From: Nitrospira sp.
Lineage (GTDB): Bacteria > Nitrospirota > Nitrospiria > Nitrospirales > Nitrospiraceae
Assembly: GCA_015709715.1 (NCBI GenBank)
Contig: CP054184.1
Coordinates: 2,465,001 to 2,529,000, forward strand
Reading direction: 5' to 3'
Length of the DNA stretch: 64,000 nt
Shown here: in pieces, positions 55,723 through 63,648 of the stretch
Layout: each line of letters begins with the position of its first letter
How positions within the stretch are numbered: the first letter of the stretch is position 1
Program-made: the position numbers and the translations under genes
Notes under the pieces: generated by a model
What the model was told of the DNA's origin: nothing
Seen by the model: only the letters and a program-made list of their open reading frames with translations
Databases searched by the model: none

Positions 55723-56253
55723 ATGACCACAGCACAAATCGAGCCGACCGCCGCCTTAGCGGAACTGCGTGAATCCAAGCCGGATCGGGTGACGATCGTT
55801 CTACTCAGCGGCGATCTGGATCGCGCCATGGCCGCGTTCATCATTGCCACCGGCGCTGCCGCCATGGGAATGCAGGTGACCGTGTTTTTCACCTTCTGGG
55901 GTCTCAATACAATCCGTAAGAAGGGGGCGACCAGTTCAGCAAGCGACTGGCTGCGCCGCATGTTCGGCTTCCTCAATAAGGGAGGGGCCGACACCCTGCC
56001 GCTCTCGCGGTTTCACTTCTGGGGGCTCGGGACGAAGATGATGCAGCTCGTGATGAAGCAGAATCGCATGCCCGGCGTGCCAGAACTCATGGAGACGGCA
56101 CTGGATTTGGGGGTCCGCTTCATTGCCTGCACGACGACGATGGGTTTGATGGGCATCACCAAGGATACGCTGATCGATGGGATCGACCAGTTTGCCGGGG
56201 TCACGACCTACTTGGCGGAGGCCAAGCAGGGCAGCGTGAACCTGTTCATCTAA
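55723..56253 (+). CDS. DsrE2-like sulfur-relay protein
   Basis: A 176-residue DsrE-fold protein. It contains TIVLLSGDLDRAMAAFIIATGAAAMGMQV, the FFTFWGLNTI signature of DsrE2, and the Cys-containing ACTTTMGLMGI (near 140), the likely sulfur-carrying residue. Such proteins pass persulfide sulfur between TusA and Hdr- or molybdenum-linked enzymes. A strong promoter lies upstream and tusA follows 11 bases after, so they form a two-gene operon. Confidence 0.88.
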   Translation: MTTAQIEPTAALAELRESKPDRVTIVLLSGDLDRAMAAFIIATGAAAMGMQVTVFFTFWGLNTIRKKGATSSASDWLRRMFGFLNKGGADTLPLSRFHFWGLGTKMMQLVMKQNRMPGVPELMETALDLGVRFIACTTTMGLMGITKDTLIDGIDQFAGVTTYLAEAKQGSVNLFI

Positions 56254-56264
56254 GCGAGGGCGGC

Positions 56265-56510
56265 ATGATTCAGGCGGATGTGAAGCTGGATACGCTCGGG
56301 TACTTTTGCCCGATGCCGATTATCCTGACGTCGAAGAAAATCAAGGAGCTGACGACCGGCCAGGTGTTGGAAGTCGTCTCGGACGATGAAGGGATCAAGA
56401 AGGATATGCCGGCCTGGTGCCAGACCACCGGGCATGAAATGGTCGGGATGGAAGAGGAGCAGAGTTCCTCGAAGCGAATCTACAAAGCGTTCGTCAAAAA
56501 GACCAAGTAG
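56265..56510 (+). CDS. tusA: TusA-family sulfur carrier
   Basis: An 81-residue SirA/TusA protein. It starts VKLDTLGYFCPMPIILTSKK with the CPxP sulfur-accepting cysteine at residue 15, and ends with the SDDEGIKKDMPAWCQTTGHE strand region. It would receive persulfide sulfur and hand it to DsrE2 or a related enzyme. It is followed by a strong terminator and is the last gene of the unit. Confidence 0.95.
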   Translation: MIQADVKLDTLGYFCPMPIILTSKKIKELTTGQVLEVVSDDEGIKKDMPAWCQTTGHEMVGMEEEQSSSKRIYKAFVKKTK

Positions 56511-56554
56511 GGAATCAGCGACAGGCGCGCAGATACGAGACTGTCTTGCGCGGC

Positions 56555-56592
56555 AAAGCCGGAGGGCCAGGTACAGAGCCTCCGGCTTTTTT
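56555..56592 (+). terminator. Intrinsic terminator after tusA
   Basis: AAAGCCGGAGG (56555-56565) pairs with CCTCCGGCTTT (56579-56589) with a 13-base loop, then more T. Confidence 0.85.
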
Positions 56593-56636
56593 CTTGTGCG
56601 CGCCGAACACGTCTTGGTTGTGAAGAGGGAACTGCG

Positions 56637-58193
56637 GTGAATCAGGTCGTCGAGTGCATCCCCAATTTCAGCGAAGGGCGAAATCCGGACGTCGTGCGAG
56701 CGTTGGTCGAGATTGTCCGTTCAGTGCCCGGCGTCGCCCTGCTCGATCATAGCTCGGATGCCGATCATCACCGTTCGGTCGTGACCTTTGCCGGCCGGCC
56801 CTACGCCGTTGCCGAGGTTGCCTTTCAAATGGCCAGGACGGCGGCCCAATTGATCGATCTGCGCCGCCATGAGGGCGAGCATCCGAGGGTCGGGGCCCTC
56901 GACGTCCTGCCTTTCGTGCCCATCAGCGGCGTGAGCATGCAGGATTGTGTGCAGTTGGCCCGTATGGTCGGGCAACGCATCGGGAACGAATTGAAGATTC
57001 CGGTTTTTTTGTACGAGCAGGCGGCTTCCAGACCGGAGCGGACCAACCTGGAATGGATTCGGAAGGGGGGGATCCCGGGGTTGGCAGCCCGGATGGCCGC
57101 CGATCCGGTTTGGTCTCCGGATTTCGGCCCGAAGCAATTGCATCCGACGGCCGGGGCGACTGTGGTAGGGGCGCGGGGTCCGCTGATTGCCGTGAACGTC
57201 AATCTGCAGAGTCGGGATCTCTCGGTCGCACAGGCCATCGCCAAGTCGGTGCGGCAGTCGAGCGGCGGCCTTCCCTTTGTGAAAGCGATCGGGGTGGAGT
57301 TGAAACGTCAGGGGTTGGTACAGGTCTCGATGAATCTGACCAACCATTTGCAGACGCCGTTGCACGTTGCCTTCGCCGCGGTGCAGCGGGAGGCGGCGGC
57401 TCGTGGAGTGGCGGTGGCCGGCACGGAAATCATCGGCCTGGTTCCGCAGCAAGCATTGATCGAGGCGGTTCAGCAGGCACTGCAGCTTGAACGGTTCGAG
57501 GGGAGCCAGATATTGGAGGCGCGGCTGAACAGCGGCGACTTGCGTGAAGCGGTGGGACGACTGGCGACCTCTCCACCGTCACAAGAAAAGGCGGCTCCTG
57601 TGAGCGGCGTGGCGGAACGGTCGAGCACGGATACGCAGGGACTGACCGGCGGTAGTGTCGGTGCGCGGGCCGCTGTGTTCGCGGCGACATTGGGCCTCAT
57701 GGTGGCCCGGTTGAATCGGGTCCGCGCGATCGAAACCCGCCTGACAGAGATCAAGGCGCGGCTTGAGGAACTCGTCCAACTCGATCGGGACCGCTACGCG
57801 GAGGTGCTGCAGGCGAAGAAGTTGCCTCACGGCCATCCGGAGCGTGGATTGCGCCTTGCTTCAGCCCTGTTGGGGGCCACCGAGGTGCCGTTGGAAATCG
57901 TGAAGCTAGCATGCGAGATCATTTCGCTCCTCCGCGGGATGCTGGCACAGGCGAAGCCGGAGGTCGGTCCTGATCTGTTGATGGGCATCCGCCTGGCGGA
58001 GGCGGTCATCGACGGCTGTCTCGCCATGGTCGAAGAGAATATGAAATGTCAACCAAATCAGTTACTTGTAGAATCAATGCGGGGTGAATTCTCGGTGGCG
58101 GAACAAATGCTTGTGGAAGCACAATTGCTATGCTACACTCCGCCCTTCGATTCGTGGCCGCAGAAAATGTTGAATATTCTGAAACTTCGGTGA
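56637..58193 (+). CDS. ftcD: Bifunctional glutamate formimidoyltransferase / formimidoyl-THF cyclodeaminase
   Basis: A 518-residue fusion. Residues about 1-295 are the formiminotransferase (NQVVECIPNFSEGRNPDVV, DHHRSVVTFAGRP, RHEGEHPRVGALDVLPFVP). Residues about 330-518 are the cyclodeaminase (GGSVGARAAVFAATLGLMVARL, LVQLDRDRYAEVLQAKKLP, LAEAVIDGCLAMVEENM). It couples formimino transfer from formiminoglutamate to folate with release of ammonia, feeding one-carbon pools. The GTG start has GAAGAGGGAA upstream. No hut genes lie in the window. It precedes rpsU by 23 bases. Confidence 0.92.
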   Translation: MNQVVECIPNFSEGRNPDVVRALVEIVRSVPGVALLDHSSDADHHRSVVTFAGRPYAVAEVAFQMARTAAQLIDLRRHEGEHPRVGALDVLPFVPISGVSMQDCVQLARMVGQRIGNELKIPVFLYEQAASRPERTNLEWIRKGGIPGLAARMAADPVWSPDFGPKQLHPTAGATVVGARGPLIAVNVNLQSRDLSVAQAIAKSVRQSSGGLPFVKAIGVELKRQGLVQVSMNLTNHLQTPLHVAFAAVQREAAARGVAVAGTEIIGLVPQQALIEAVQQALQLERFEGSQILEARLNSGDLREAVGRLATSPPSQEKAAPVSGVAERSSTDTQGLTGGSVGARAAVFAATLGLMVARLNRVRAIETRLTEIKARLEELVQLDRDRYAEVLQAKKLPHGHPERGLRLASALLGATEVPLEIVKLACEIISLLRGMLAQAKPEVGPDLLMGIRLAEAVIDGCLAMVEENMKCQPNQLLVESMRGEFSVAEQMLVEAQLLCYTPPFDSWPQKMLNILKLR

Positions 58194-58216
58194 AGGAGAG
58201 TCGAAGGTAGCCGACG

Positions 58217-58411
58217 ATGGAAATCAAGGTCTTCAATAACAACGTTGAGAAAGCCCTGAAGGTCGCCAAGAAGAAATTGGCGGGCGAAGGATTGTTCCGC
58301 GAACTGAAGCGCCGCCGTTACTACGAGAAGCCGAGCGTGCGGAAGAAGGCGAAGGAGCGCGAGGCTCAACGCCGTCGGCAAAAGTGGCTCGCCAAGCGAC
58401 GGTCCGACTAG
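58217..58411 (+). CDS. rpsU: 30S ribosomal protein S21
   Basis: A 64-residue basic protein with the S21 text: MEIKVFNNNVEKALKVAKKK, GLFRELKRRRYYEKPSVRKK. S21 sits on the small subunit near the 3' end of 16S rRNA and aids initiation. A GAAGGAGAG and an AAGGT lie upstream of the ATG. The gene is beside nth, not the usual dnaG-rpoD context. Confidence 0.97.
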   Translation: MEIKVFNNNVEKALKVAKKKLAGEGLFRELKRRRYYEKPSVRKKAKEREAQRRRQKWLAKRRSD

Positions 58412-58484
58412 CCGTCGGGCCGCTGTTCCCTCCGCCGCTCATCTCAACCACCTCCGGTCGTTCCTCTTCTGTCCCGGCTGTCCT

Positions 58485-59144
58485 ATGCAGGAGCGAGATA
58501 TCCATGCCGTCATTCGGACGGTGAAGCGGGAGATTGCCCGCTGGCCGGATCCGGTTGTGGGGCTCGTCGCCAAGGAGTCGGGCCGCGATCCCTTTCTGGT
58601 GCTCATCTCCTGCCTTCTGAGTCTCCGTACCAAAGATAAGACGACCGCCGAGGCCAGTGCGCGGCTGTTCGCGTTGGCGACCACGCCTGCAGCCATGCAG
58701 CAGTTGGCACCGTCTGTCGTGGAGCAGGCCATCTACCCGGTCGGGTTCTACCGCACCAAGGCAAGACAGATCCGGCAGATTTGTGCCGAGCTTGTGGAGC
58801 GATATGGGGGAGTGGTGCCGGATACCATCGATGAACTCCTGACCTTGCCGGGCGTCGGGAGAAAAACCGCCAACCTGGTGGTCACGGTGGGGTATCGTAA
58901 ATTGGGGATCTGTGTCGACATCCACGTGCACCGGATCAGCAACCGGTGGGGGTATGTGAAGACGAAGACTCCAGAGGACACCGAACGGGCCCTGCGCGAG
59001 AAACTTCCCCGCCGCTATTGGATCATCTTCAACGATCTACTCGTGCCCTACGGACAGCACCTGTGCCAGCCTGTTTCCCCCTTCTGCAGCCGCTGTCAGA
59101 TCGCGACCTACTGTGACCGCGTCGGCGTGACTAAAAGTCGGTAA
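58485..59144 (+). CDS. nth: Endonuclease III
   Basis: A 219-residue base-excision glycosylase. It has the helix-hairpin-helix LPGVGRKTANLVV (near 124) with the catalytic Lys, the catalytic Asp in VDIHVHRISNRWG, and the C-terminal iron-sulfur cysteines in CQPVSPFCSRCQIATYC. It removes oxidised pyrimidines and nicks the DNA. It lies 73 bases after rpsU on the same strand. Confidence 0.93.
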   Translation: MQERDIHAVIRTVKREIARWPDPVVGLVAKESGRDPFLVLISCLLSLRTKDKTTAEASARLFALATTPAAMQQLAPSVVEQAIYPVGFYRTKARQIRQICAELVERYGGVVPDTIDELLTLPGVGRKTANLVVTVGYRKLGICVDIHVHRISNRWGYVKTKTPEDTERALREKLPRRYWIIFNDLLVPYGQHLCQPVSPFCSRCQIATYCDRVGVTKSR

Positions 59145-59204
59145 GCCTGAGGAAGGCAAGCCGCCTGTCTGTCGACAGGGGAGGACGGCGTCTGCTTACC
59201 GGTG

Positions 59205-59624
59205 TCAGATGAAGAGCTTGGTCTCGGCTTGCGCCGTGAGGGAGAGGATGGAAGGCAAGCCCATGACGTCGTCGACATTCCGCTCGACGGCTGCGGCCTC
59301 GACGCCCATATATTCCAGGCCCGCGCTGCAGGCAATGAGGCGGAAGTGCCCGACCAGGCGCGCTTCCTGAAACATTTCGGAGATCTTCGGCACCTTCTTT
59401 TCCTTCAGGAGTCGGGTCACTTGCTCCGCGGAGGCGGCATACTCGGGTGGAAAGTCGATCTCGTCGATATTCCCCTCGGCCAGTTTCTTGATTGTCCAAA
59501 ACAACAGCACCACGATGACGTCCTTGCCCATCGCGGCGGCGGTCAGGCCGAGGGTGGCGACCTGATGGAGTTTGTCGTACGTGGCGTTGTGGGCGAAAAT
59601 GACGAACTTCGGCTTCCCCGACAT
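59205..59624 (-). CDS. DsrE-family protein
   Basis: About 139 residues from the ATG at 59624 (a GTG nine bases earlier is equally usable). Landmarks are FVIFAHNATYDKLHQVATLG, IVVLLFWTIKKL and the cysteine segment LIACSAGLEYMGV, matching the ACTTTMGL position of the DsrE2 protein at 55.7 kb. It is likely a second sulfur-relay or sensing protein. The start overlaps the stop of the preceding gene. Confidence 0.82.
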   Translation of the reverse strand: MSGKPKFVIFAHNATYDKLHQVATLGLTAAAMGKDVIVVLLFWTIKKLAEGNIDEIDFPPEYAASAEQVTRLLKEKKVPKISEMFQEARLVGHFRLIACSAGLEYMGVEAAAVERNVDDVMGLPSILSLTAQAETKLFI

Positions 59625-59629
59625 GGTGG

Positions 59630-60025
59630 TCACTTGCCCTTCTGTGTGGTCTTCACGCTGTTGATGAAATCGGTGATGGCCGCATCGACTTCCGCGGCGC
59701 TCATGGAGCGGTCATGCACTTCGCTGTCATCCAGCAGATACCGGTCGCCGTCTTTTTCCTGTCGAACGACGACGGAGTTTTCGGGGGTCACCTCGACGCG
59801 CATGAACCATTCCCGCCGCCCCTTGGTGATGACCACTTCCTTGCCGAGTCCGATCTTGGTGATCTCGATTTGCAGGTCCGGTTCGACGTCGGACTCTGTC
59901 TCGGCGGCATGGAGCCGATCGACGGCGGGTACGATCACCCAGCACGAAAGGAGCAGGCCCAGCATCGCCATATGGAAGGCGAGACGTGGGCGGGCAGACA
60001 GACGGCGTGAGGGCAGCGGAGACAT
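59630..60025 (-). CDS. Secreted small protein in a possibly leaderless unit
   Basis: A 131-residue protein with a long basic N-region and hydrophobic signal (FHMAMLGLLLSCWVIVPAV). The mature part is acidic, beta-like (LQIEITKIGLGKEVVITKG) with a helical end (AEVDAAITDFINSVKTT). No family is recognised. No ribosome site precedes the ATG; instead a -10 box lies eight bases upstream, so the transcript may begin at the start codon. An internal ATG at 59971 also lacks a ribosome site. Confidence 0.65.
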   Translation of the reverse strand: MSPLPSRRLSARPRLAFHMAMLGLLLSCWVIVPAVDRLHAAETESDVEPDLQIEITKIGLGKEVVITKGRREWFMRVEVTPENSVVVRQEKDGDRYLLDDSEVHDRSMSAAEVDAAITDFINSVKTTQKGK

Positions 60026-60033
60026 CGCGCAAA

Positions 60034-60062
60034 ATTATAATCTCTGCCGCGGACAAGGTAAA
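60034..60062 (-). promoter_or_regulatory. Promoter immediately upstream of the start codon
   Basis: On the minus strand, TTTACC (60062-60057), 17 bases, TATAAT (60039-60034), with the ATG starting eight bases later. That places the expected transcript start on or beside the start codon. Confidence 0.55.
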
Positions 60063-60121
60063 CCCGCTTTGCCTCGGTGCTCTTTTCGCCGCGCAAAGCC
60101 CCATGCTAGGATGCGCCGGTG

Positions 60122-60550
60122 ATGGGCGAGCTTCTGACGCAGATCGAATCCTTCGTGCCGGCCAAGCTTCTGATTTGGTTCGCCGTCTCGTCGGGCGTGA
60201 TGTTCGTGGGGACGCTCATCGCGATTCCGATTATCCTCATGCGGCTGCCGGCCGACTACTTCGATATTCGCAAACCTCGTCCCTGGATGGAAAACCACCA
60301 TCCGATCCTCCGCCTCGTCGGCCACATTGTGAAAAACGTCGTGGGGGCGATTTTTCTGTTCGCCGGGTTCTTGATGCTGTTTCTGCCGGGGCAGGGTGTG
60401 CTGACCATGCTGATCGGACTCTCGCTCATCGAGTTTCCCGGCAAGCGCCGCCTCGAAGCCAAGATCGTGGGACAATCGACGGTCCTCAGTACGATCAACG
60501 CCATGCGGGCGAAGTTCGACAAACCGCCGCTCATCATCGCACCCGAGTGA
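60122..60550 (+). CDS. PGPGW-like membrane protein
   Basis: A 142-residue protein with about three membrane segments (KLLIWFAVSSGVMFVGTLIA, then VVGAIFLFAGFLMLFLPGQG with TMLIGLSLI). The LPGQGVLTMLIGLSLIEFPGKRR text follows PGPGW-type small membrane proteins of unknown function. A GTG precedes the ATG by one codon. It is divergent from the preceding gene and ends 20 bases before polA. Confidence 0.75.
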   Translation: MGELLTQIESFVPAKLLIWFAVSSGVMFVGTLIAIPIILMRLPADYFDIRKPRPWMENHHPILRLVGHIVKNVVGAIFLFAGFLMLFLPGQGVLTMLIGLSLIEFPGKRRLEAKIVGQSTVLSTINAMRAKFDKPPLIIAPE

Positions 60551-60570
60551 ACCACCTGTCTGCGTGACTG

Positions 60571-63213
60571 ATGCCGATGCTCTATCTCATCGACGGGAGT
60601 GCCTACATTTACCGGGCGTTCTTCGCCTTGCCCCCGCTGTCCAACTCCAAGGGGCTGCAGACCAACGCCGTGTACGGGTTCACGACCATGCTGTTGAAGG
60701 TGCTGCGGGAGCATCGGCCGGATTATGTCGCGGTGGTGTTCGATGAAAAGGGGCCGACGCATCGACATGCGGCGTTCCAGGAGTACAAGGCCCAGCGGCC
60801 GCCCATGCCGCAAGGGATGAGCGCGCAGGTTCCCTATATCCATCGCGTGGTGGAGGCCTTGGCCCTCCCGGTCATTCGCCAGGCCGGCTACGAGGCCGAC
60901 GACTTGATCGGAACCTTGGCGCGCAAGGCAGAGCAGGAAGGCCTCGAAGTGGCGATCGTCACCAGCGACAAAGACATGTTTCAGCTCCTCACGCCCAAGA
61001 CTAAGATTTACGATCCCGTGAAGGACAAGTGGTTCGGCGAGGCAGACTCGGTGGCGCGATTCGGCGTGGAGCCGGCGCGGGTCGTCGACATCATGGGGCT
61101 TATGGGCGACACCAGTGACAACATCCCCGGGGTCAAGGGAATCGGCGAGAAGACGGCGGTCAAGCTCCTCACGCAGTTCGGCACGATCGAAGACCTGTTG
61201 GCGCGAGTGGAAGAGGTCACGCCGCTGAAGACCAAGAACTTGCTGCTGGCGCAAGGGGAACAAGCCCGCCTGAGCAAGCAGCTGGCGACGATTCACCTCG
61301 ATTGTCCGGTCGACTTCATTCCCGAGCAATTTCAAGCGAAGGCTCCGCATCGCGAGGCCTTGGTGGGACTGCTCCGCGAGCTGGAGTTCATGACCCTCGC
61401 AAAGGCCTTCCAAGGGGAAACTGCGGCGCAGGAGCAATTGGTCGCGGAGGTGCAGACGCTGCAGGACGAGGCCGCGGCGGTCGCTTTCCTCAAGGCGCGT
61501 AAATATGGCGAACCAATCGGGCTGGCCTATGTCTTGAGCGACACTGGAGGCGTACGGGCCGACATGCGGGGCTGTGCCCTGGGTATGGGAACGGGGCAAG
61601 CAGCCTTCGTGCAGGGCGAAGTCGCTTCCTGGCCGAAGGTGGTGGAGCAGCTCCTGGACCACCCCCAGAACCCGAAAGCCGTGCATGACCTCAAACCGCT
61701 GTTGTTGGTGCTCCATCGCCAGGGCGTGCATCTCCAGGGACCCTGCTTCGATACGATGGTGGCGGACTATCTGCTGAATCCCAATCGCCGCGCCCATACC
61801 TTGGACGCGGTGGCAATGGATCAACTGGGGTACCAGTTGGGAGCTGGAGCCAAGTACGACGCGACCACGCCGCCCTCGCTGTTCGAGGTCGACGAGCAAC
61901 TGGTTCGTCGTACGGGCGAGGCTGCCGCCGTGACGGCCAAGGTCGCGCCCCTGTTGCGTGACCGTTTGAAAGAACAGGGCAGTCTGATGCTGTTCGAAGA
62001 GGTCGAAATGCCGCTGGTGCCGGTCCTGGCGGACATCGAGCGCAATGGATTCCTGTTGGACGTGGCGGGCCTGCACACGCTGAGTCAGGAGCTGGATCGG
62101 GAGTTGGAGCGGATGGTCGCCGACATTTACCGGCTGGCCGACGGAGAGTTCAACGTCGGGTCCCCCAAGCAACTGGCCGCCGTGCTCTTCGAGAAGCTGG
62201 GGCTGAAGCCGCTGCGCAAGACCAAGACAGGTTACTCTACGGACGAGGACACGTTGACCCAGCTGGCCTTGCAGCATGAGTTGCCCGCCCAGATTCTGAA
62301 CTACCGCACTCTGACCAAGCTCAAGTCAACATATGTGGACGCCCTGCCGCAGCTGGTGAATCCCGAGACCAACCGCCTGCACACCTCGCTCAACCAGACG
62401 GTCGCCGCCACAGGCCGGCTCTCGTCCACCGACCCCAATCTGCAGAACATTCCCGTGAAGGGCGACTACGGCCTTCGCATCCGCGAAGCCTTCATCGCGC
62501 CGCCGGGCCATCAGCTCCTCTGCGCCGATTACAGCCAGGTAGAGCCGAGGATCTTGGCGCACCTCTCGCAGGATCCTCGCCTCCTGCAGGTGTTCGAGCG
62601 TGGGGAGGACATTCATATGGCCACGGCCATGGAAATTTTTAATCGCCCTGCCGATCAAGTCACCAGGGAGATGCGTCGGGCCGCAAAGAGCGTGGTGTTC
62701 GGCATTGTGTATGGGATCAGTCCCTTCGGGCTGGCCTCGAATATCGGGGTCTCGCAAGCCGACGCCAAGACCTACATCGACACCTTCTTTGAGAAATTCG
62801 CGGCCGTCCGAGCCCTGATGGATCGCAACATCGAGGACGGCAAGACCAAGGGCTACACGACCACGATTCTCGGACGGCGACGTCCGATTCCGGAACTGCA
62901 GAGCGGCGACCAGACGCAGCGTGCGATGGGGGAGCGCATGGCCGTCAACAGCCCGATCCAAGGCTCGGCCGCCGACCTCATCAAGGTGGCGATGATCCGG
63001 GTCCACAAACGGCTTCGTGAAACCTTGCCGACCACTAAGATGATTCTGCAGGTCCACGACGAACTGATCTTCGAAACGCCCGAATCCGACCTTGAACGGG
63101 CCAAACAGCTTGTGAAGCAGGAAATGGAGGCGACGGGCGAAGCCCTCGGCCTCTCGGTTCCGCTCAAGGTGGATGTGGGTGTGGGAAAGAACTGGCGGGT
63201 GGCGCATCCGTAA
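60571..63213 (+). CDS. polA: DNA polymerase I, proofreading domain apparently degenerate
   Basis: An 880-residue family A polymerase. Residues about 1-290 are the 5' nuclease (LIDGSAYIYRAFFALPPL, EADDLIGTLARKAE, VTSDKDMFQLL, GDTSDNIPGVKGIGEKTA). Residues about 310-480 occupy the place of the 3'-5' exonuclease, but the DxE of Exo I, the acidic residue of Exo II (AVHDLKPLLLVL) and the Exo III Asp (GEAAAVTAKVA) are missing. The polymerase motifs are intact: A DYSQVEPRILAHLS (near 653), B RRAAKSVVFGIVYGIS (near 702), C VHDELIFE (near 828). It fills gaps in repair and replication. Confidence 0.96.
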   Translation: MPMLYLIDGSAYIYRAFFALPPLSNSKGLQTNAVYGFTTMLLKVLREHRPDYVAVVFDEKGPTHRHAAFQEYKAQRPPMPQGMSAQVPYIHRVVEALALPVIRQAGYEADDLIGTLARKAEQEGLEVAIVTSDKDMFQLLTPKTKIYDPVKDKWFGEADSVARFGVEPARVVDIMGLMGDTSDNIPGVKGIGEKTAVKLLTQFGTIEDLLARVEEVTPLKTKNLLLAQGEQARLSKQLATIHLDCPVDFIPEQFQAKAPHREALVGLLRELEFMTLAKAFQGETAAQEQLVAEVQTLQDEAAAVAFLKARKYGEPIGLAYVLSDTGGVRADMRGCALGMGTGQAAFVQGEVASWPKVVEQLLDHPQNPKAVHDLKPLLLVLHRQGVHLQGPCFDTMVADYLLNPNRRAHTLDAVAMDQLGYQLGAGAKYDATTPPSLFEVDEQLVRRTGEAAAVTAKVAPLLRDRLKEQGSLMLFEEVEMPLVPVLADIERNGFLLDVAGLHTLSQELDRELERMVADIYRLADGEFNVGSPKQLAAVLFEKLGLKPLRKTKTGYSTDEDTLTQLALQHELPAQILNYRTLTKLKSTYVDALPQLVNPETNRLHTSLNQTVAATGRLSSTDPNLQNIPVKGDYGLRIREAFIAPPGHQLLCADYSQVEPRILAHLSQDPRLLQVFERGEDIHMATAMEIFNRPADQVTREMRRAAKSVVFGIVYGISPFGLASNIGVSQADAKTYIDTFFEKFAAVRALMDRNIEDGKTKGYTTTILGRRRPIPELQSGDQTQRAMGERMAVNSPIQGSAADLIKVAMIRVHKRLRETLPTTKMILQVHDELIFETPESDLERAKQLVKQEMEATGEALGLSVPLKVDVGVGKNWRVAHP

Positions 63214-63240
63214 CGAGAACGGGGTAGTGCTCTATCGGTG

Positions 63241-63633
63241 ATGGAGATGGCGCGGAAGCGGGCGAAACTCTCGGTCACGGAATCGGAATTTCAGACATTG
63301 GTGCAGCAGGCGCTGGACGGCCTGCCGGATGAATACGCCAAACTCCTGACCAACGTCGCGGTGGTGGTGGAGGAAGAGCCCTCACCCGACGTGCGCGAAG
63401 ACCTGGAGATGGACGAAGACGAGGATCTTCTCGGTCTCTATCGAGGGCTCTCCATCGACAAGGATTCCTTCTTCGAACCCGGTGGGCAACTACCGGCCAA
63501 GATTTCCATCTATCGCGGACCGATCCTTCGACTCTGCCGCACCAAGGAGGACGTGGTGCAGGAAGTGCGCGACACGGTCGTGCACGAGATCGGGCATCAT
63601 TTTGGCCTGGACGACGACGAAATGCCGTACTGA
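63241..63633 (+). CDS. Zincin-like metallopeptidase-family protein (MPN/DUF1025 type)
   Basis: A 130-residue protein with the terminal zinc motif HEIGHHFGLDDDEM, the signature of a small zincin family (DUF1025). Upstream are LVQQALDGLPDEYAKLLTNVAVVVEE and LFGLYRG-like residues, typical of that family. No signal peptide. The ATG at 63241 is preceded by an in-frame GTG. It follows polA by 27 bases. Peptidase activity is often doubtful in this family. Confidence 0.88.
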   Translation: MEMARKRAKLSVTESEFQTLVQQALDGLPDEYAKLLTNVAVVVEEEPSPDVREDLEMDEDEDLLGLYRGLSIDKDSFFEPGGQLPAKISIYRGPILRLCRTKEDVVQEVRDTVVHEIGHHFGLDDDEMPY

Positions 63634-63648
63634 GGCTGGGAAGAGGCT

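Noticed and set aside
60256-62277. 673-codon minus-strand frame
   Set aside because: Antisense to polA and the PGPGW-like gene, whose motifs are unambiguous.
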